From Victivallales bacterium (lineage in GTDB: Bacteria > Verrucomicrobiota > Lentisphaeria > Oligosphaerales > Oligosphaeraceae): 8,081 nt of DNA. The stretch spans positions 1-8,081 of the forward strand of contig JAFYIW010000168.1 in the NCBI GenBank assembly GCA_017538465.1, read 5' to 3'. The position numbers and the translations under genes were made by a program. The number at the start of each line of letters is the position of its first letter. Position 1 is the stretch's first letter. The notes below the pieces were generated by a model. It was not told the origin of the DNA, made no database searches, and saw nothing but the letters and a program-made list of their open reading frames with translations. Shown here in pieces: positions 6,104 through 8,081 of the stretch.

Positions 6104-6832
6104 CTAGAAGTCTCCTGAAGATTCCTCAGGCAGTCGTTTGAGCAGTCGCTGGATGTCAGCGAACGACTGCAGGGTGTTCTGGAGGGCTTTGACGCGTTCG
6201 GAAAGCAGGGCGGAAAGGCTGGGCAAGTCGTGGGCGAGTTTTTGGATGAGCCTGAAGAGGACCTTGCATAATTGGCATCCGCGGATGCTCAGCTGCAGCG
6301 CCATGCCGAATTGGAAACAGGCCATCTGGTCCATGCAGGAGCGCATGTTTCCCAGCATCAGCGAAGAAAACATCAGCACCTGCAGCCCATCGCGGCGGCG
6401 TGCCGGAGGCAGGACGGCGGCATAGAGGTTGCACCAGTCGCACATCAGCTGATACACTGAGTTCTGCACCAGCAGGATGTGCTGCTCGGTCTGCCGCATC
6501 ATGCGCAGCTGTGGCGGCAGTTCCTCGTCGGGGATGTTGGCGGCCTCCTCGTTTTCTCCGGCGTTCTCCATTTCCTCGGAGACGCCCTGCTCGGGAACGC
6601 CGCCGGATGCCGTGGGATCGCCGGGCGGCGGCAGGAAGGTGAAGGACGACAGGGAGTCTAGGAACTCGGCGGGGAATTCTCCCTTGAGCTGCTCGTAGAT
6701 GAGCGCGTCGCAGGCCGGCAGATTGCCAAATCGGTCCAGCAGTTCCGTGTAGCGGTGGATGAACCGCTCGTTGAGTTCCAGCGCGGCCTGGCTTTCCTCC
6801 GGGGAATTGAGATTGAGGCCGGGGTAGCTCAT
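6104..6832 (-). CDS. Unrecognised helical protein with two CxxC motifs (242 aa)
   Basis: I do not recognise a family. The ATG overlaps the icd stop by 4 bases (ATGA), and the stop lies 9 bases before the mlaE start, so position argues for a real, co-translated gene. There is no signal peptide or obvious membrane segment, so it is probably cytoplasmic. The N-terminal ~65 residues look helical (acidic and amphipathic around 12-60). A Pro/Gly/Glu-rich acidic linker spans about 68-107. The C-terminal ~130 residues look all-helical with many Met and Leu. Seven cysteines occur: C41, C131, C134, C166, C172, C186 and C189; C131-D-W-C134 and C186-Q-L-C189 form two CxxC pairs and C166/C172 lie between them, so metal or Fe-S binding or a redox role is conceivable but unproven. 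Its place between icd and the transporter suggests an accessory role for one or the other; no function is assigned. Confidence 0.85.
   Translation of the reverse strand: MSYPGLNLNSPEESQAALELNERFIHRYTELLDRFGNLPACDALIYEQLKGEFPAEFLDSLSSFTFLPPPGDPTASGGVPEQGVSEEMENAGENEEAANIPDEELPPQLRMMRQTEQHILLVQNSVYQLMCDWCNLYAAVLPPARRRDGLQVLMFSSLMLGNMRSCMDQMACFQFGMALQLSIRGCQLCKVLFRLIQKLAHDLPSLSALLSERVKALQNTLQSFADIQRLLKRLPEESSGDF
6130..6170. repeat. Inverted repeat with two alternative pairing partners, near the 3' end of the unknown gene
   Basis: GCAGTCGTT at 6130-6138 is perfectly complementary to AACGACTGC at 6162-6170 (9-base arms, 23-base loop). A second GCAGTCG at 6142-6148 can also pair with CGACTGC at 6164-6170 (7-base arms, 15-base loop, with CTG/CAG able to pair inside it). 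In the minus-strand transcript the two hairpins are mutually exclusive. It ends about 36 bases upstream of the mlaE ATG, inside the preceding coding sequence. There is no T-run, so it is not a typical intrinsic terminator. Coincidence from amino-acid constraint (SFADIQRLLKRL) is possible. Confidence 0.5.
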
Positions 6833-8061
6833 TCCATCGCGGCGATAATGCGGCGGCCGAATTCGGAACAGGAGACCAGTGTGGCGCCCTCCATCTGGCG
6901 CGCGAAGTCGTAGGTGACGGTTTTGGCGGCGATGGCGGTCTCCAGGCCCTTGACCACCAGCGCGGCGGCCTCGCGCCAGCCCAGATGCCGCAGCATCAGT
7001 TCGGCGGAGAGGATGAGGCTGCCCGGGTTCACCTTGTCCTGGTTCGCGTATTTGGGCGCGGTGCCATGAGTGGCCTCGAAGACGGCCGCACCGGAGGCGT
7101 AGTTGATGTTGGCGCCGGGCGCGATGCCGATGCCGCCGACTTCGGCGGCCAGGGCATCGGAGATGTAGTCGCCATTGAGGTTCAGTGTGGCAATCACGCT
7201 GTATTCGGCGGGGCGCGTCTGGATTTGCTGGAGGAAGGCGTCGGCCAGCACGTCCTTGACCACGATGTCATGGCCATTCCTGGGGTTCTTGAAGGTGCAC
7301 CAGGGGCCGTCGCCGATGAGTTCGGCGCCATATTTTTCCTTGGCCACGGCATAGCCCCAGTCGCGGAAAGCCCCCTCGGTGAATTTCATGATGTTGCCCT
7401 TGTGGACAAGCGTGACGCTCGGACGATCCTCCTGGATGGCATAATCCAGGGCCGCCGCGACAAGACGTTGCGTGCCCTCCTTGGAGACGGGCTTCACGCC
7501 AATGCCGCACTCTTGCGGGAAGCGGATTTTCGCAAAGCGGTCGGGGAATTCGCCCTTGAGAAAGGCGATGATCTTCTCGGCCTCTGGAGTGCCAGGCTTG
7601 AACTCAATGCCGGCATAGATGTCCTCGGTGTTTTCGCGGAAAATCACCATGTCCACCAGCTCGGGATGCTTGGCGGGCGAGGGGACGCCTGCGAAGTGCC
7701 GCACGGGACGCAGGCACACATAGAGATCCAGCGCCTGGCGGATGGCGACGTTCAGGCTCCGGATGCCACCGCCAATTGGGGTGGTCAGCGGGCCCTTGAT
7801 GCCCACGAGGTATTTGGTGAAGCCGTCCAGGGTTTCCTGGGGAAGCCAGCTTCCGGTTGCCTTGAAGGCCTTTTCGCCGGCGAGAAGTTCCAGCCAGTCG
7901 ATGGAGCGCTCGCCATGGTAGGCTTTGGCGACCGCCGCGTCGATTACCGCGCGGGTGGCTTTCCAGATATCCGGGCCAATGCCGTCTCCTTCGATGAAGG
8001 GGATGATGGGATGGTTGCCGGTGATAAGGCCATTGGGCCCCATGGTGACGAGGTCAGACAT
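6829..8061 (-). CDS. icd: NADP-dependent isocitrate dehydrogenase (410 aa)
   Basis: Cytosolic TCA-cycle enzyme that oxidatively decarboxylates isocitrate to 2-oxoglutarate. The 410-residue product aligns nearly end to end with my recollection of E. coli Icd (416 aa). Visible motifs: IEGDGIG near 23-29; the substrate loop GGGIRSLNVAIRQ at 97-109, with S102 matching the E. coli phosphoserine S113, plus N104, R108, R118 and R142; Y149; catalytic K221 in VHKGNIMKFTEG; metal ligands D274, D298 and D302, the last two in the family signature starting NLNGDYISDAL. The coenzyme residues K337, Y338, V344, Y384 and R388 match the E. coli NADP-binding set, so NADP specificity is inferred. The N-terminus is slightly shorter than E. 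coli's. The ATG start has no clear Shine-Dalgarno in the 20 bases before it. The stop codon overlaps the next gene's ATG in an ATGA, indicating co-transcription. Identity very sure; start fairly sure. Confidence 0.97.
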   Translation of the reverse strand: MSDLVTMGPNGLITGNHPIIPFIEGDGIGPDIWKATRAVIDAAVAKAYHGERSIDWLELLAGEKAFKATGSWLPQETLDGFTKYLVGIKGPLTTPIGGGIRSLNVAIRQALDLYVCLRPVRHFAGVPSPAKHPELVDMVIFRENTEDIYAGIEFKPGTPEAEKIIAFLKGEFPDRFAKIRFPQECGIGVKPVSKEGTQRLVAAALDYAIQEDRPSVTLVHKGNIMKFTEGAFRDWGYAVAKEKYGAELIGDGPWCTFKNPRNGHDIVVKDVLADAFLQQIQTRPAEYSVIATLNLNGDYISDALAAEVGGIGIAPGANINYASGAAVFEATHGTAPKYANQDKVNPGSLILSAELMLRHLGWREAAALVVKGLETAIAAKTVTYDFARQMEGATLVSCSEFGRRIIAAME

Positions 8062-8081
8062 TATGGAAGGTTAGAGGTTAG

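Noticed and set aside
8062..8081. Tandem-looking CTAACCT units just upstream of icd on the minus strand, considered as an operator
   Set aside because: Only 20 bases are visible, with two imperfect copies; too little to support a regulatory site.

Overview
The window is one tightly packed gene cluster, read entirely from the minus strand (right to left), with about 60% or more G+C by eye. In transcription order it holds: icd (NADP-type isocitrate dehydrogenase); an unrecognised 242-residue cysteine-containing protein; a STAS-MlaE permease; an MlaF-type ABC ATPase; a single-MCE-domain membrane protein; a PqiC/YmbA-type auxiliary lipoprotein; and a very large exported TPR-like helical protein that runs off the left edge. 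Junctions are 4-base ATGA overlaps or gaps of 3 to 9 bases, except the mlaE/mlaF junction, where the ATPase start is unclear. No promoter, terminator, RNA gene, mobile element or CRISPR array is visible, and there is no gene-free stretch longer than about 20 bases. The operon's promoter and the end of the last gene must lie outside the window.

The organism is a diderm (Gram-negative-type) bacterium: it has a complete MCE lipid-transport module with an outer-membrane-type lipoprotein and a Sec-exported helical-repeat protein. High GC, scarce Shine-Dalgarno sequences, the permease with a fused STAS-like domain, and large exported TPR proteins would fit a member of the PVC group (Verrucomicrobia/Lentisphaerae), but this is an impression and not a demonstrated assignment.

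How the genes may work together: MlaE and MlaF form the inner-membrane ABC core. The MCE protein is anchored in the inner membrane by one N-terminal helix and extends into the periplasm through a long helical C-terminal region. The PqiC-like lipoprotein is the probable outer-membrane partner. No MlaC-like soluble carrier or MlaA-like protein is visible. The exported TPR-like protein, translationally coupled to the lipoprotein, could be an additional envelope component. The upstream icd gene and the unknown protein overlap by 4 bases, so a central-metabolism gene is physically tied to the transporter operon.

The points most worth checking are: the G-rich, 7-base-repeat tract at the mlaF N-terminus, where an ATG in the wrong frame would be joined to the ATPase by a single-unit change; the unknown protein with paired CxxC motifs between icd and mlaE; the mixed Mla/Pqi composition with a long single-MCE protein; and the coupled TPR-like protein.
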